DNA from: Onchocerca lupi
Lineage: Eukaryota > Nematoda > Chromadorea > Rhabditida > Onchocercidae
Length of the DNA stretch: 64,000 nt
Direction: 5' to 3'
Assembly: GCA_028564675.1 (NCBI GenBank)
Contig: JAOVVO010000023.1
Span: 62,001-126,000 of the forward strand
Shown: one piece after another, positions 12,160 through 25,460 of the stretch
How positions within the stretch are numbered: the first letter of the stretch is position 1
How the letters are laid out: every line of letters starts with the position of its first letter
Notes under the pieces: generated by a model
What the model was told of the DNA's origin: nothing
The model's database searches: none
The model's input: the letters and a program-made list of their open reading frames with translations, nothing else
Made by a program: the position numbers and the translations under genes

Positions 12160-15100
12160 ATGACAATTCAAAAAATTCTTTTATGCATCATTTTGCATCA
12201 TTGTTCAACGGCTAATACTACAAAATCAGGTATGATATTTATGATATTTTTGAATATTGTCAAACATATAATCTGATGCAAAAATAACACCGTAATGTGT
12301 AAATATTGATGATTTTCTGGTAGTATTGAAATCTAGCAATATATATTTTGTGGAAGTTACAATGTAAAATTGCTGATTATCTCTAACTGATATTTTTACA
12401 GCTTTTGAAAATTCTTATAGTATGAATGTTTATTTCCAAGATCAGAATTCAATTTAAAATATTAGAATACTAGCAATTTTTTATTTTGAATGATGAATAG
12501 TAATGAAACTAATTAAAATTTATAAGAAGAGTTGAAAACAATTTTTTTGATAACTTTTTTGATAATATAATTTTTAGGAATATCTAAGATGTTTCCTATA
12601 ATACCACACACGGGTTACATTATCAATTCTGATTCATCAAGTTTTCCATCTACTTCATTTCACTATTCTCAGCCTAAAGTATTCATTCGTTTTAAAAATT
12701 TTAAACCACCTCTTTTTTTCTTTTGCATTTTCATAAGAAAACTATGAAAATCACAGAAGGTGAAATTCCTGCAACTAATAAAAATGAATCATTTGCAGGA
12801 AAATTTTAAAAAAGTTGTAAAATTAGGGGAGAAACATGATCAGTTTGCACAAATTGCTGGAAATCCACAACAATCAAGTCCAGTGTTTATTAAATTGATC
12901 AATAAGAATTTGTCAAAGGGATATGCGATCGATCAATCAGTTCATTCAGTTCGTTCAAATTCGGACATTAATGGAGAATGGCAGTTAAATCATCTAAATA
13001 TTCTCGAATCTCAATTAGAGCATAATACAGATGAAGAGATGGGTACAGAAAATGAAATTCGAGAATTGAAAAAGCTGAAAGATGGAAACTGGAAGCAAAA
13101 GATTGAAGCTTCTTGTATTTCGAATAATGAAAAGCAAGAATATGTAATCCTTAAAGAATACTTACATTTTTGGAATTTATCTTTGGAACCAGCTGATTTT
13201 AATCATAATTCCTCGGGTATTCAGCATATTTTGATCATGAATCGAAAATGTTCAACAGATAAAAAATCAATATTTTGTTGCAAAGAAATTAGTAAAAATT
13301 TGAAAGATTTAACAAATAAGACTACAGATGTATGCAATGATTCGCACGAGTTGACGAAATGTCATGAATTTTGCATTAATATTGATCCAGAAAACGGGCA
13401 TTTCATTAATTGTACGAAATATCCTTGTCAGGAAGGTTACAAATCTTCATTTCCAACGTTTATCGACTGGATTCAAACGACTGTTTATAATAAAACGAGT
13501 GCAATAATCTTTGGTCGAAATGAAAATGCTGAAAATCCAGAATTTCAAAATTGGGCTCATCAAATGCTTCAAAATTTGGATGTCGCATTGGCTTTGAACA
13601 ATCAAAATAGCACTAAAACATTTCCAGAAGAACAAAGCAGCAATATCATCTTTTTGAATCAATGGATCAAATTTTCGAAATTCAATGAAACAACAACAAT
13701 CGATCAAGAATTAGCTTGGCAATTACTGAATCAACCGTATGATGGCAATATTTCTAATAATTTGATTCGAATTTGTATAACAAATCAAAAAAATATGGCT
13801 CAAATTATTTGTATGGAACAATATTATTATAATGTTTGTGGTTTTGATGATCCAACTGAATGTATCAATGATATATTTACTACACAAACACTCGTAATTT
13901 GTCGACGTCTCAAATTAGAAGATGAAAAAATTGTGGAAATAACCGAAATATTTTGTGATTCATTGAATGAATCGATCATTCTTCGGTATTTTCAGCGTGA
14001 AGCATTCCAAAATGTTACCGATATTATAATTTTACAGTTAATTCATGCAACAATAATTCATTCCATTCCTACTACTACTACTACTACTAGTGCCGTTCAG
14101 TTAAACGATCAATATGATAGAAGTGAAAATATTGAAGAAAAACAATACAAATATGCAAATAATATGAAATTGAAAAGTAATGGACAAGCTGAAAATACAT
14201 TTGAAAAAATTGTTAAAACATTAATTTCGAGAATGTCTAAAATAGCACAAAATTCGGCGAAAAAAAAAGTAGAATTCGGCGAAACTGATTATATAATTGC
14301 AAAAACCGGTTCTAAAACTATGCAAATGTCCAGCAAAGTTAAAAAAACAGATTTGAATGTACCGGAAAATTTATCGGAATCTGATACTGTAATATTAGAA
14401 ACAATTCCGATTGCTCGTTCAAATTTAACAAATCTATCAGAAATATGGCAAGATTTTGATGATATTTTAAATGGTACAACAATAAATACGAGGAACACGA
14501 ATGATGTGGATAAAATCAATGCAACTGTTGAAATTGAAGGACGAAGTATTAGTGGTTAGCTAATTGATTTATACTTTTTTTTTTTTTTTTTACAAATAAA
14601 ATTACGGCACTGATTTTTTTATTCAAAACATTTCTGCATCACACATTAACTTCAATAAAATTTGAAATTTGAACCGATGTGCTGCTTTAAAACAAAACAA
14701 ATATGTAATATCAAAATATCTTGAACATCCTTTATCGGATATATAATACAATAATCACTGAGAATGCTCTTATCATTATTTATATCAAAAAATCCATAAA
14801 TCTTGAATTGGTATATTTAATGATACTCTCTTGCCTAATTTATATTAGTAATGTTAATTGTTTATTTAAAAACTTTATTTAAAAATTTCCCAAAGGAGAT
14901 CAAATTTTTTAAAATAAACAATTAACAGCTAGAACACTTCAGGAAAAAAAAATGGTTTTTCATTGAAACAAAGTTTTTATCGATATTCATATAAGAAATC
15001 TAAATCGAAATTTTATCGATTTTAAAATAATCATATAATAGAAAAATTACTTCAGCTCATTATCTTATAAATCATTCGAAACAACAAAATCATAATAAAA

Positions 15101-16133
15101 AATCTATTGCCCGTGATAATAAAAAAAAGCGCTCTTTCAAAAGGGTGAATTGTCATAGAATAAGTTCAAGTTTACGGCAGACATAATATCAGTTTTATAA
15201 AACTTTACAAAAATTTTGAAAATCTAGGTGAACCATATTGAATTTTAAAAAAAATTTCAGATTCTGCAAAAAAGGAAGTAATCGTAAACAGTAAGATCAG
15301 CTTTTTACAGCGTGATGAACAATCACTTTGTGAGTTTTATTTTGTTTTCATGTATTTTGCTCCAGATGCATTATATTTAAGAATTAGATAAGATATCATT
15401 CTACCGCTTCCTTTTATTAGAGCAAGGTAGTTTCATTTTTTTCAAAATAGAATAAATATAAATTAGGCAATAGGAAAAAAATATTTGATGCCAATTTTGG
15501 AAACAGGAAAAAAGAGAATTTTGGAAGGGATAAAATTTTTGAATGTTCAGAAAAAGCAACTTCTTTTACCATTTACCGGTAATTCACTTCAGTATATTTT
15601 CAAACAGCATACAGAATTATCAATAGGTTATATGATGGTACCAAAATACAATAGAAATTTCAAGTGCCAAATGAGGTTAGATAATCTAAAATATAGAAAA
15701 AAGGTCATCTGCGATATGAAGAAAAATATGAAGTAATCCGAATCAAAGATTAAGTAACCTAAGTCACAGAACATGAATCAAACGATCTAAAACATAGCAA
15801 AAAGGTCAAGTGACCTGAAATAGGCAACGGAGGTCAAGTGGTCAAGTAATAGAGAAAAATGAATTTAATGAGCAGAACATTATGCTTGTGATAATATCCC
15901 ACATATCATCCAGATAGCTACGATGACTCTTATTTGTAACTTAAAAAAGTAATTACTGCAGAAACTTTCTTGCAGGGAAACCATTTCATATGGATTGCAG
16001 CACTGAAAGAGATGAATGCAATGCAATCAATTGTAGCAATTGGGCAGCTGCAGGATATTGTCTTTCGAATAATGCCACACGATTCCTATGGTGCCGTAAA
16101 ACATGCCTTTGTGTCGGACCACCACAATTATGA
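12160..16133 (+). CDS. large secreted protein with C-terminal ShK-like domain
   Basis: Exons: 12160-12229, 12578-12678, 12757-14554, 15261-15329, 15976-16133. Phases agree and give 731 residues. Residues 1 to about 18 (MTIQKILLCIILHHCSTA) are a clear signal peptide. The 1.8-kb exon 3 encodes residues 58-656, which are low-complexity, Asn/Glu/Lys-rich and carry many NxS/T sites plus a Cys-rich patch (IFCCKEISK, KCHEFCINI, FINCTKYPC). It matches no family I know. Residues 687-725 fit an ShK toxin-like domain, a common nematode extracellular module: six or seven Cys with NWAAAGYC and CRKTCLC, although the usual Gly after TC is Leu. The domain name does not mean the protein is a toxin. Exon 3 runs to an in-frame TAG at 14559, so unspliced transcripts would end there. 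The donor used is G|gttagc at 14555. A secreted or cuticle role is inference. Confidence 0.7.
15702..15847 (+). promoter_or_regulatory. cluster of AGGTCA nuclear-receptor half-sites in intron 4
   Basis: AGGTCA occurs at 15702-15707, 15803-15808 and 15831-15836, and GGTCAAG follows near 15840. The copy at 15803 forms a perfect inverted repeat, AGGTCAagTGACCT (15803-15816), the half-site of many nuclear receptors. The surrounding sequence is an imperfect duplication (ctaaaa-atag-aaaaaggtca), so chance amplification is possible. Confidence 0.35.
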
Positions 16134-16634
16134 AATTCTCCTAAACCTTTCCTTTCTCTTTCGGATAAATTATTAGATTTAATCTTAACAAAGAATGTGT
16201 ATTTCCCAGCCACAATTTCCGAAACCGAAAATATAGAAATTTGAAAATCTTCGGGAAAAAAAAAGAAATCAATTTATATCACTTGTTATGGTTGCCACAG
16301 TTTTAAGCTAATAAATTTATTCAGATTTTTTATAAATGCAAGAAATTCATTTAAAAAATCCACATAAAAATATTAATAAATCAGGAAAAACATCGTTGTT
16401 TTTATAGATTATCTTGAATGACAAGAAATGATCCCGGAAATGTGGCTGTTATTTGAATTCCAATTCACCGTTTATTGGTAACGCATACATATGCTGATTG
16501 CGTTAAATAACAATTTCTCACAAAAAAAAAAAAAAAGGAAAAAAATCCATTATATCAAATATTTATTTTAATTTATATGCAGATTACGCATACAAGAGAA
16601 ACCTTCACTTTACCCGAACAAATTAAAATTCAAA
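16134..16634. other. intergenic between convergent genes
   Basis: This stretch holds the 3' ends of the ShK-like gene (+) and the OGFOD1 gene (-). A poly-A tract lies at about 16521-16536. No other feature is seen. Confidence 0.6.
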
Positions 16635-19600
16635 TCAGGATTTGTCAGCAGATTCAAATCTACTACTACTCGGTCCAGCTTCATTATCTTCCTCAACTTC
16701 ATTATCACTTTCGAGACTTTCTTTGCTATCCCCAACGGAACAATCATCCAATTTAAAGCCATAAAATGAACAACTGATAACGTAATAATATCTATCTCCA
16801 GCCTTACAATTCACATATTTCACGAATGGATATACCCCAGGTTCACGAAATACCAGAGCAGCACTATTCCGTACCGGAGATATCCTCAATATCTGGAATG
16901 AAAAAACAAGTATTGGCTGACCTATGCTATTATATGAATTGATTAAAAGAAACGACTTGACGACTAATATGTTAGAAAGTAACCATTTATAACTTTCAAT
17001 TATATCATCAACACGATTCTGATCCCACAAGTGGAAAAATACTTCACAAATTTCTAATCCAGGTGACGGAATGAAAAAAAAAAAATTATTCACAGAAACA
17101 AACCTCTTCTTCTTCATTTCTGGTGAAATAGCTTACAAATCCTCCATGTTCGTCATTCCAATCATTCGCACATAAAAATAGCTAAAATATTTCAAAGTTT
17201 ATTTTATGCAAGAAAACAATCACTGATACTTGACTTTTAACCAATGGTAAATGACTGTTTTTTCTTTCTTCGATCTTTGCACATGAGAATCACGTCAAAA
17301 AAAAATTAAAATGAAGAAATAAAATGGATTTTTTAACAACAAAAAAATTACATTAAAATCTAAACAACAACCAAGCTGTTCTGTTTCACCAACAACTTCA
17401 TCGTCGACCATTGTATAAGAACTTTTTCCAATTCGGTATACGGATGAACAACACTGAATACCTAAAAACTTTCTGATAGAAGTTGAAAGATTCACCTCTC
17501 AAAAAGACTCCATTAAGTCTGCAACAAAAACTTCTACCTTCATAGGATGTAATATTTTCGCGTTCACTTCCATCTAATTTTTTCTTTTTGGTATCTGAAA
17601 AAGAAAATACTATCGATTCAAAATGGGAACAAGACTTTTCAGAATGACATAATCTATATCTGTGTTTTAAGAAAAATTTGACAAGCCTGGTTCACTGCCG
17701 CAATCATCAATAGAATGCATAGGTAGACCAGTCCATTGTGAAAGGAGCAATGTCATTGCTTGGGATCGCACTAAACGCAAAAGGGAGAATAAATTGCTAT
17801 CTAATGACAATGTATATTCTCGTAAACGTCCCAATTTCCTATAAGAGAAAATTTCTAAATTCCAAAGAAGAAAAATACTTTAAATTACAAAAACCTAAAA
17901 AACTAATGTTTAAAGAAAATTAAATAACAGGAATAATTTATTATTCAATCATCATTCAATCACTTCTACTTCGAATGCAAAGATTAAACACCTTTTATTG
18001 GGCGGTCCAATATCTTCAAAATGTGCACTGTCTAATTCGTGCAATGTTGATTCAAATTTGTGCTCCTAAATATTAATTTACTAAAGAGAAATGAAAAAAA
18101 GTTCAATAAGGCGTATGTAAATTAAAATCTGATTTTACTTCTTCCAGTTTCTCTCTTTTTCTACAAATGTCTCCAAAATTTATAATGTTATTCCTGTAAT
18201 TACGAATTATCACAGAAAAACTTGAAAGAATTTCTTGAGAATTAATTTTCGTTTCTATTGTATTATTATAATTGCAATATTCGCTCAAATTTCAAAAAAA
18301 AAAAAAAAAATAAAAATAGAAAAAATAAAAAACAAAAAATAAAATAAAAATTCGATTTTGATGAAAGTTCATTTCTATCTCTTAAATATATCCGCATCAA
18401 ACAGCTACCTCATCCATAACATTCACGATTTCATTATTTTATAAATAATGTACCATTTCTTTATAGAAAACCTAACTATTTTTCATTTCTTACAAGTTAT
18501 CTTCTTCTTTTGAGAAGTGTTAAGATATCTCAGAAATTATCCACAGAAAAACATGGATTCCGCAATACTCATAAAAAATTATTCATAATAATTTATTAGC
18601 TCTCTATAAAACCTTTTTAATGTCGCATTATTTTATTTACATGCATATATCACATATACAAATAGATATCAGCAGAAAAAGACTTACGGGAATGAAATCA
18701 AATAAACTGATTTCAGAATTCTCTTCAAAAATTGACTGAATTTTTGACTGTTGCAAGGGATCGATGTACTCGGGATTAATCCATTCCAGTACTTCATTAT
18801 ACTAAAATGATATTTTTTAATGAAATATCCAAGACTTTAGTTAAAAAATGAACCACGTAGTAATTTTTGCTGACTAAAATATACCTTTGCTTTCTCTCTC
18901 TGTTCTTCAAGTTTTCTTACTTCTTTGTTATATATTTGGATTTCGAAGAACAATTTTTTTTTTCCGAGAATAATCAGGAACAAAATTCGAGATATTAAAT
19001 TTCATTTCATATTCTAAAACTTGCAGTTAAGTAATAGAAGCCCGAGAAGCTAAGCTTTCTAGCCTAAGCTAATCCACATGGAGAATATGACATTGAAATA
19101 ACTTTAAAAGAATTATGAATTTACTAGAATTAAGTAAATGATTACTTGGTATGTGTTTTTTTGTCAAAGCTGTTCAAGAACAATTTTTAGAACATCTTAT
19201 ATGACTCATTCTTTTTGAGTTTGAAAAACATAAAGAACCCCATTTTATATGAACTCATTAATAACTCACAGTAATATCCATATGTGGTCTCAGTTTTCCT
19301 TCGGGAATTGACAACTTTACTTTATCCGAAACATTACAAACAGTGTGATGAAACCAACCGTGAAGTGAGAGGCGTTCTTTCTCCGAAAGTACCTAAATTT
19401 ATGGATTGAAAAATTTATGAATGTATTTAAAAAAGTGAAGATTCAAATAATATAAAATAATATAATAAAAAGTATGAAAGGATGAATAAAAAAAAAATGA
19501 AATAAATGTCGTGAAATAAACTAAAAACAACAAAGCAAATTGAAACAAAAAAAAATGAAGCATGCAATAAATAAAATAAAATGGAAGTAAATTAAAATAA

Positions 19601-21861
19601 AGCAAGCTGAAATAAAAGAAATATGAAATGAAAACCAAAATAAAATTAATCATATTCATACACAGAAAAAATACCTCAGTAACCATATGCCATGATCGTG
19701 GTGATACTTCGAATATCATTAGCATATTTTCCATTGGATTCATAATTTGGCCAACCGATATAGGATTATCATTATCTAAATGTGATTATTATAACGAGTG
19801 CATTATATGATATTATTAGAAATTCGTAATTTAATTTAAATGTAATGCTCCTTGATGATTATAATCATAATTTAATGTTAAGTGTCAAGCTGCTCCATCA
19901 AATTTTCTCATTCAAGATCAAGTCAAATTGCAAATAAATGAGACGGCATATAAACTTAGTAAGCGATACCTTATTCTTTTGTTTTGAATATTGTAATGGA
20001 ATTTTTTTTTGCAAAATCCTCAAATAATCTGACTATATGGCAAAATGATAAAAATAGTGCATGTATTCGTGAAAAAAACCAATGTACTCTCAGCAAAAAA
20101 AAAAAAAAAAAAAAAAAAAGGAAAAAAAAAGCTCAGCAAAATTTTTAAAAGTTAATAACAACAGAAAGGTATGAAAAACACTGAATGATTAAATGATCTG
20201 AATCATTAAGGGCAAAATACTGATTGGAATTTAAGAGTAAAAAAATTAGAAATTTCAACAACAAAATAATTCTACCATCACAGTCATACAATAACAACTG
20301 TCCACCATCAGTCTCTTTCCAATCTGGTGTTAAATAAAGCGTAAAAGCAAATTTGCGTCCTTCACACTGATCATCATGTGGCAGAAGTAAATCCGTATGA
20401 TTATATTTACTACTAGTTATTGCAACTTCAGCGTTTAAATCGACATCGGACACATTGCGAAGCCAATGCAGAACATCGGTCTTAAATATATCTCTAAAAC
20501 AATAATGGCACTAAAACTGAAATTCAGTAATAAATAATCAAATAATAAATTTTTAATATAATGTTGAGAATGTTTTGAAAAAATAAATTTCCCGGAAGCA
20601 CTGAATCAAAAGATAAATTATACAGATTGAAACTGAATGCATGTCTTTTAAAAAAAGCATTATGTAAGATAACGCTCATCGTAAAATCATATCACGTGGT
20701 AGTAGTAGTATTATTGATGATGCCTGACCAATTTTGTAGATTTAGCAGAAGATTGCATTTTTCCAAAGATTTCAAAATTCATTTCCTTCTCTATAAATAT
20801 CAGGTTACTTGATATTACAAGCAAAAAAATTAATTTTCTTGCCTGAATTTCGTTAACATTGGAAAATCGTCAGCATCGAAATTCGCCAAATCAGCTGTCT
20901 GATCCAAAGAATAAAGGTCATTTTCTTTACGATCATATTGCACGGTTTGCAACTCTGATCGTAAATCGGCTATAAACTTCTTACTGGTAAGAAAATCAGG
21001 TAAACAAAAGTGCGGAAAAGGTTTCGAAAATTGACTCTCACCTGCAAAAAAAAAGAAAAAAAATGAGAAGGTTTCATTCTCGCAATGAAACAATAATTAT
21101 AAGGAAAAAAAAAAGATTTTATTCAATCTTTAATATTTAATTATCGAAAAATATAAATATTTCCGGGAAGTCATAGCTATTTCTATGGAAAAAATCCAAA
21201 AGAATTTTGTCATCCGGTGCTGATTCTGATATTTTCTTCAGATAAAGTTTTAGATACGACTTAGGACAGAAATATATTTGAACTGAAACAATATCTCAAT
21301 ATAAATGAATGGAAACATATCAAAATCTAATATTACATTCCATAATAACAACAATATCTTCTATAAATCTGAAAATCTCATTTCCCTTTTAAGAAATGCT
21401 AGAGATTCCTATAAATTCTATAAACTCCTATTAGAAATGAAATTATGCAAGCTTTCATAAAGAGATACGGATTCAAAATTTTATAGCTTTTGGGAAAAAG
21501 ACTAAGTACCATCTGCTTTTGAAATTACTTTTTTAAAAATTATTAAGATTTAAAGAGATTTTTGAACAGGTTTCAGAAAATTGGGAAACACTGATCGAAA
21601 TGGAACCGCTTTCTCTTAATTCATCGATTAACAGATACTGTATCATAAGAAAAGACCAACAATCCTCATAAATTTTTATGTTTTGGTGGAAGAGAGTATC
21701 AATAAAAACTGAAAAAAAGCAAGCTTCGATTTCTGCGATGCATTTATTGAATTTTAAGGGATTAAATAAATCGAACAAAGTACTTGATTAAAAAACAAAC
21801 CGGACAAGACCTTCCGAAACTCTGTAGTATATTCGTCGGTTAAATACACCGGATTGATCAT
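16635..21861 (-). CDS. OGFOD1: OGFOD1/Tpa1-family prolyl hydroxylase (2-oxoglutarate/Fe(II))
   Basis: Exons: 21861-21801, 21041-20843, 20493-20276, 19775-19675, 19392-19270, 18801-18688, 18065-17992, 17838-17696, 17594-17538, 17461-17352, 17181-17104, 16892-16635. Phases agree and give 511 residues (human 542). The family hydroxylates a proline of ribosomal protein uS12 and affects translation termination. Visible catalytic residues are H126 and D128 (LLPHDDQ), distal H189 (SWHMVTE) and R200 (SEKERLSLHGWF), which binds 2-oxoglutarate. Family landmarks follow in order: YNEVLEWINPEYID, GPPNKR, GKSSYTMVDD, CANDWNDEHGGFVSYF and a C-terminal beta fold ending before an acidic, Ser-rich tail. Intron 2 has a GC donor (AG|GCAAGA, 20842-20841). 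Exon 8 could instead end at 17687 (GC donor), 9 bases longer and in the same phase. Exon 1 has only one in-frame ATG. Confidence 0.93.
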
Positions 21862-24800
21862 GCCAATATCATTCAACGTACAAATTTTTACTTTTCGATA
21901 TTATTGCCCGAAAATTTCAAATTCATAGCAGAGGTGCATCATTTTCAATGGCCGCATTAAATCTAGATCAAAATTCATTTAGCTAACTTCTGAAGTGTTT
22001 TTGATTTCACTGAGAAAGAGTATGGTTTTGAGGAGATATTAAAGATTGCTAAGATTTAGTAATATTGTATGCAAGAGATTGGAGGAAAAAAGGAACTTGA
22101 TGATTTGATGGAAAAATAGATGTATAGAAAATGGATAGAGGTATTGCTTGCAAATTATTACATAAGCTTTATAGTGATGGCAAAGATTGGCCAAGGAGAG
22201 AAATGAAAATATATGATATAGGAGGGAATAGAGATGTTGATAATTAATGATTGTAAAAGGAAGCAAATATTGCCAGTGTGGAATTGTATTGGTTTAAAAT
22301 AATGGTTGAGATGATTTATCTGATCAGAAAATATTTTTTCCCATTATTTATTTATTTGATGCATTTTTACTAATTTAAAAAGCTGTAATCGACCATTAAT
22401 TTATTTAATTAAATTTCGTTTTCAACATTTCAAAAATTGTTTACATTGGCTGCTCATAGTTTGATATCGGGAAAATTCGCATATACGTTATTGACATAGA
22501 AAAGGTAGGTGGAATAATATTCTTAATATTTCACCTACCTTTTCTTTTTTACAATTTCTTTTGATGAGTAAGTTCTTATGATATTTCTGAAACAGGCATA
22601 CATATATATAAATGTGTATTTACATTAAGTGAGTCTTAGAATCACTTATGTTTTGCGGCTTTTTTCTTCTTAATATAAACTTAATTTTATATCATATCGA
22701 ATATTTGAAGTATTTCTTCATGATATTTCTCTGTACATATTTTTCAACAATCAAATATTCATTTAATGTTTTGAAAGAAGAGAAAAGTGAAGAAATTATT
22801 TCACTTTATGTATGAAGTTAATTTATTGCTAATTATTTCATAATTTAATATACATGTTTTAGTTGATGCATGTACAGAATTATCACCTTTCTTTGTTAAT
22901 TCATTAGCGATTATAGAGAAAAGAAAATGATCTATTTGAAAGGTAGCAGTATTTGAAAAATTTATTTAGTTCAAAAAATCTTTCAATAATATAAGTCTCT
23001 ATAATAATATTAATGCTTAATTTTTTGAGTTATTAAGTTTTGAAATTATTAAATAATCATGTCCAATTATTTCATCCATTTCATATAATGCATTATCATT
23101 TTTGGCATAATGCATAATTGAATAATTTCAAAAATTCATCGGAATTTGAGTAATTCAAGATTTTCAGTTTTTCATTATTTATTTTGATTATTTCATGTCT
23201 AGTATTTCCTTCTCGGACAAATTCACTTTTGCCTATATTCATTCGATCATTCATCTTGTTATTCATTTAATTTAAATAGTTGGCTAAATGGCTTGATCAT
23301 AAATAAGTATTTTACATTTGACAAACATACAGTAACTGCTGTGTTTATCTTTATATTTTGTTCTTTGATTTTACAGTGTTCGTATAGATCAATGTCATAT
23401 GAAATACATTCACTGTAATTATCAATCTTTCCTCTTGGGAAAAAAATAAAAGTAAATTTCTTCATTATTCATTATTCACCAGCTTGACAAATATGCATTC
23501 AGATGCGATTTGTTCTACGAATTATAAGAATCATTTCCGGAAATTCAAGATTTCATTCGGTCGGTTCTATCGAATGATCAATCAATTAATAATTCTTAAT
23601 TTGATTTACATGGTAGAACAGTACTGCTAATTTAGATGGCATATAAAAGCTTTAAAAATATAATTTTTAAATATTTTTGTATTTTGGAACAACAAATTAG
23701 CACTTATAATTGTTCATGTATTTTTATTTGCATTCAATTTTACTTTCCAAATGTTATTTCAAGATTGAACTGTAATTTCAGTCATTTTTAAAATTCAAAT
23801 TAAAAGTATTCGAAATAACAAACAAGAATTATATTTAAAACATTTTCAAGAAATATTTTTTTTGATTTTTAAATTTAATTTAAATACTGCAGCAATAAAA
23901 CTTTTACCTATTAAATAGAATTTTTCCATCCTTTCATTTATTTTTACATTTTCAATCAAAATTTCAACTTTTTTTTTTGCCATTTTGAAATTGAAAATGG
24001 CTGATTACATTTCCTTAAAATTTTTCAATTTCAATTTTTTAAAATGATATATAATTTTGTTTTCTTTTCAACCAACGAAAGTTTGGGCATGTTTATCTTA
24101 GTTGTTCTTATTTTTTATTAGTGACTTTGATTAATTTTAATAATAAGTGACAAAATTTGGAAGTACTGTAGTCCGTTTCAGTTTTCACTGCAAAAAATAA
24201 TTTTTAGTTAAAAAGTAATTTCTAAAATCTTCTAAACCTTAAATTATAGGATTTAGAAACATCAATTTTTTTCATCAGTAGCAAATTAAAATTGACTAAT
24301 AAATTCTAAGAATTAAAATTAATAGTTTATTAGAATATTAGAATAATTTAGTATTAGATAAACTAGTAGCAGCTGATTTCGATTAGCTCCTTTCTTTTTC
24401 GAAAGAATTTTTCAAGAGTAATCTTTTATTGCACCAATATTTGTTTTCGTTCTTTGATCATTCTGAAGTTGGTCAGGAATGATTGTTGATTATGGCTGCA
24501 GGGAAATATTTTTCATATCAAAATTAGTGCCATTTCAGCGTGTGACGCTCATTCTTGCATATTCAAAAATAAAATGGAGATCGTTTAATGATTCCTCGCT
24601 TATAGCTGTGAAGAAATATTTGTCATTTAGAAAAGAAAGTAATAAGTTTAATAAATGGCTTGAAATAGAAAAATTGACTTAAAAGGCTCGAATATTTTTT
24701 GTAATTATTTTATCTGTGTTTGTTACATTAATGAATCTATTTTATTTTAACAATCATTTTAACACAATCATTTTAATCAAACTAGAATGACTTTTGCTTT

Positions 24801-25119
24801 TATCCGAGTTACTATTTTAGGTATTTCTGTTTAGAATCATCATATGTATATAGCTGGTTTAATTTTTTGTTTGCATTTACTGCTTTCATTTAAATCAGTC
24901 ACTATTAAAGAATTGCAAAAGTTTTTTATTTTGTCTAGCTTTACTGTTTTATATTATTCCCAAAATTTTTTTTCATATTACTTATCATTTTAAGGCTAAA
25001 TTTTTTTGCTTCTTTTACTTTTAATGATAATTTTATGACAAGAATCAAAGTGTTGTGATTTTTATCGAAATTTAAAAGGAACAGAAAGAATTGGAAAGAA
25101 CTCATAGTATTAGTAATTA
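21862..25119. other. gene-poor intergenic stretch
   Basis: No gene is recognised in either strand. The sequence is strongly AT-rich with only short, low-complexity open frames. It should include the OGFOD1 promoter at its left end. A 12-bp inverted repeat at 22500-22543 is listed separately. Confidence 0.6.
22500..22543. repeat. 12-bp perfect inverted repeat (hairpin)
   Basis: AAAAGGTAGGTG (22500-22511) and CACCTACCTTTT (22532-22543) are exact reverse complements around a 20-base AT-rich loop, which can extend the pairing. Function is unknown. Confidence 0.85.
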
Positions 25120-25460
25120 TTTTATGGTTTGGAAAGTTCTTCTGAGAAGAACCTTGATGAGAGACACAGTGACCAGCCATCTGAAGTTGACAGCCCCACC
25201 AATCGAGAGTCTTGAAGCTTTTCATTTTGAACTACAGTAGAAAGTGCTGGAGAACTCAACGTCAGCTATACTACAATCTTTTGATATTTAAAAGCAAATT
25301 AATCGGAAAGTTGAGAAAGATCGCTAAGTGGATGTCATGTAAAATGCCGATAATTAAAAGAATCACTAATTATGAAGTGTATCGTGTTCTCCTATCCTTC
25401 ACAACAATGAAACACTTATCCGTCAGATAGCAACATGCGATGATAAATAGATTGTTTAAA
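25120..25460 (+). pseudogene. decayed mariner-family transposase fragment
   Basis: Several frames of the plus strand read as an eroded mariner transposase. About 25124-25138 gives WFGKF. 25144-25194 gives EKNLDERHSDQPSEVDS. About 25232-25320 gives a block like the helix-turn-helix (AGELNVSYTTI then LKAN). About 25340-25400 gives a block like the region before the catalytic core. 25429-25450 gives IATCDDK with the first catalytic Asp, followed by a stop in place of the usual Trp. Stops, frameshifts and a small deletion break it throughout, and no terminal repeats were found. It is an old inactive insertion. Confidence 0.7.

Noticed and set aside
13447..13707. Minus-strand open frames inside exon 3 of the ShK-like gene
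   Set aside because: Shadows of the long plus-strand exon, which has a phase-consistent multi-exon model and a signal peptide.
18880..18950. Minus-strand open frame EIQIYNKEVRKLEEQREKAK ending at a plausible gtatat donor inside the OGFOD1 gene
   Set aside because: It is in phase with the next exon, but no AG acceptor lies before it, and the family aligns directly from the previous exon to YNEVLEWINP without it.
25212..25430. 72-codon plus-strand open frame
   Set aside because: It overlaps the mariner fossil but is in a different frame from the recognisable transposase blocks; not a gene.
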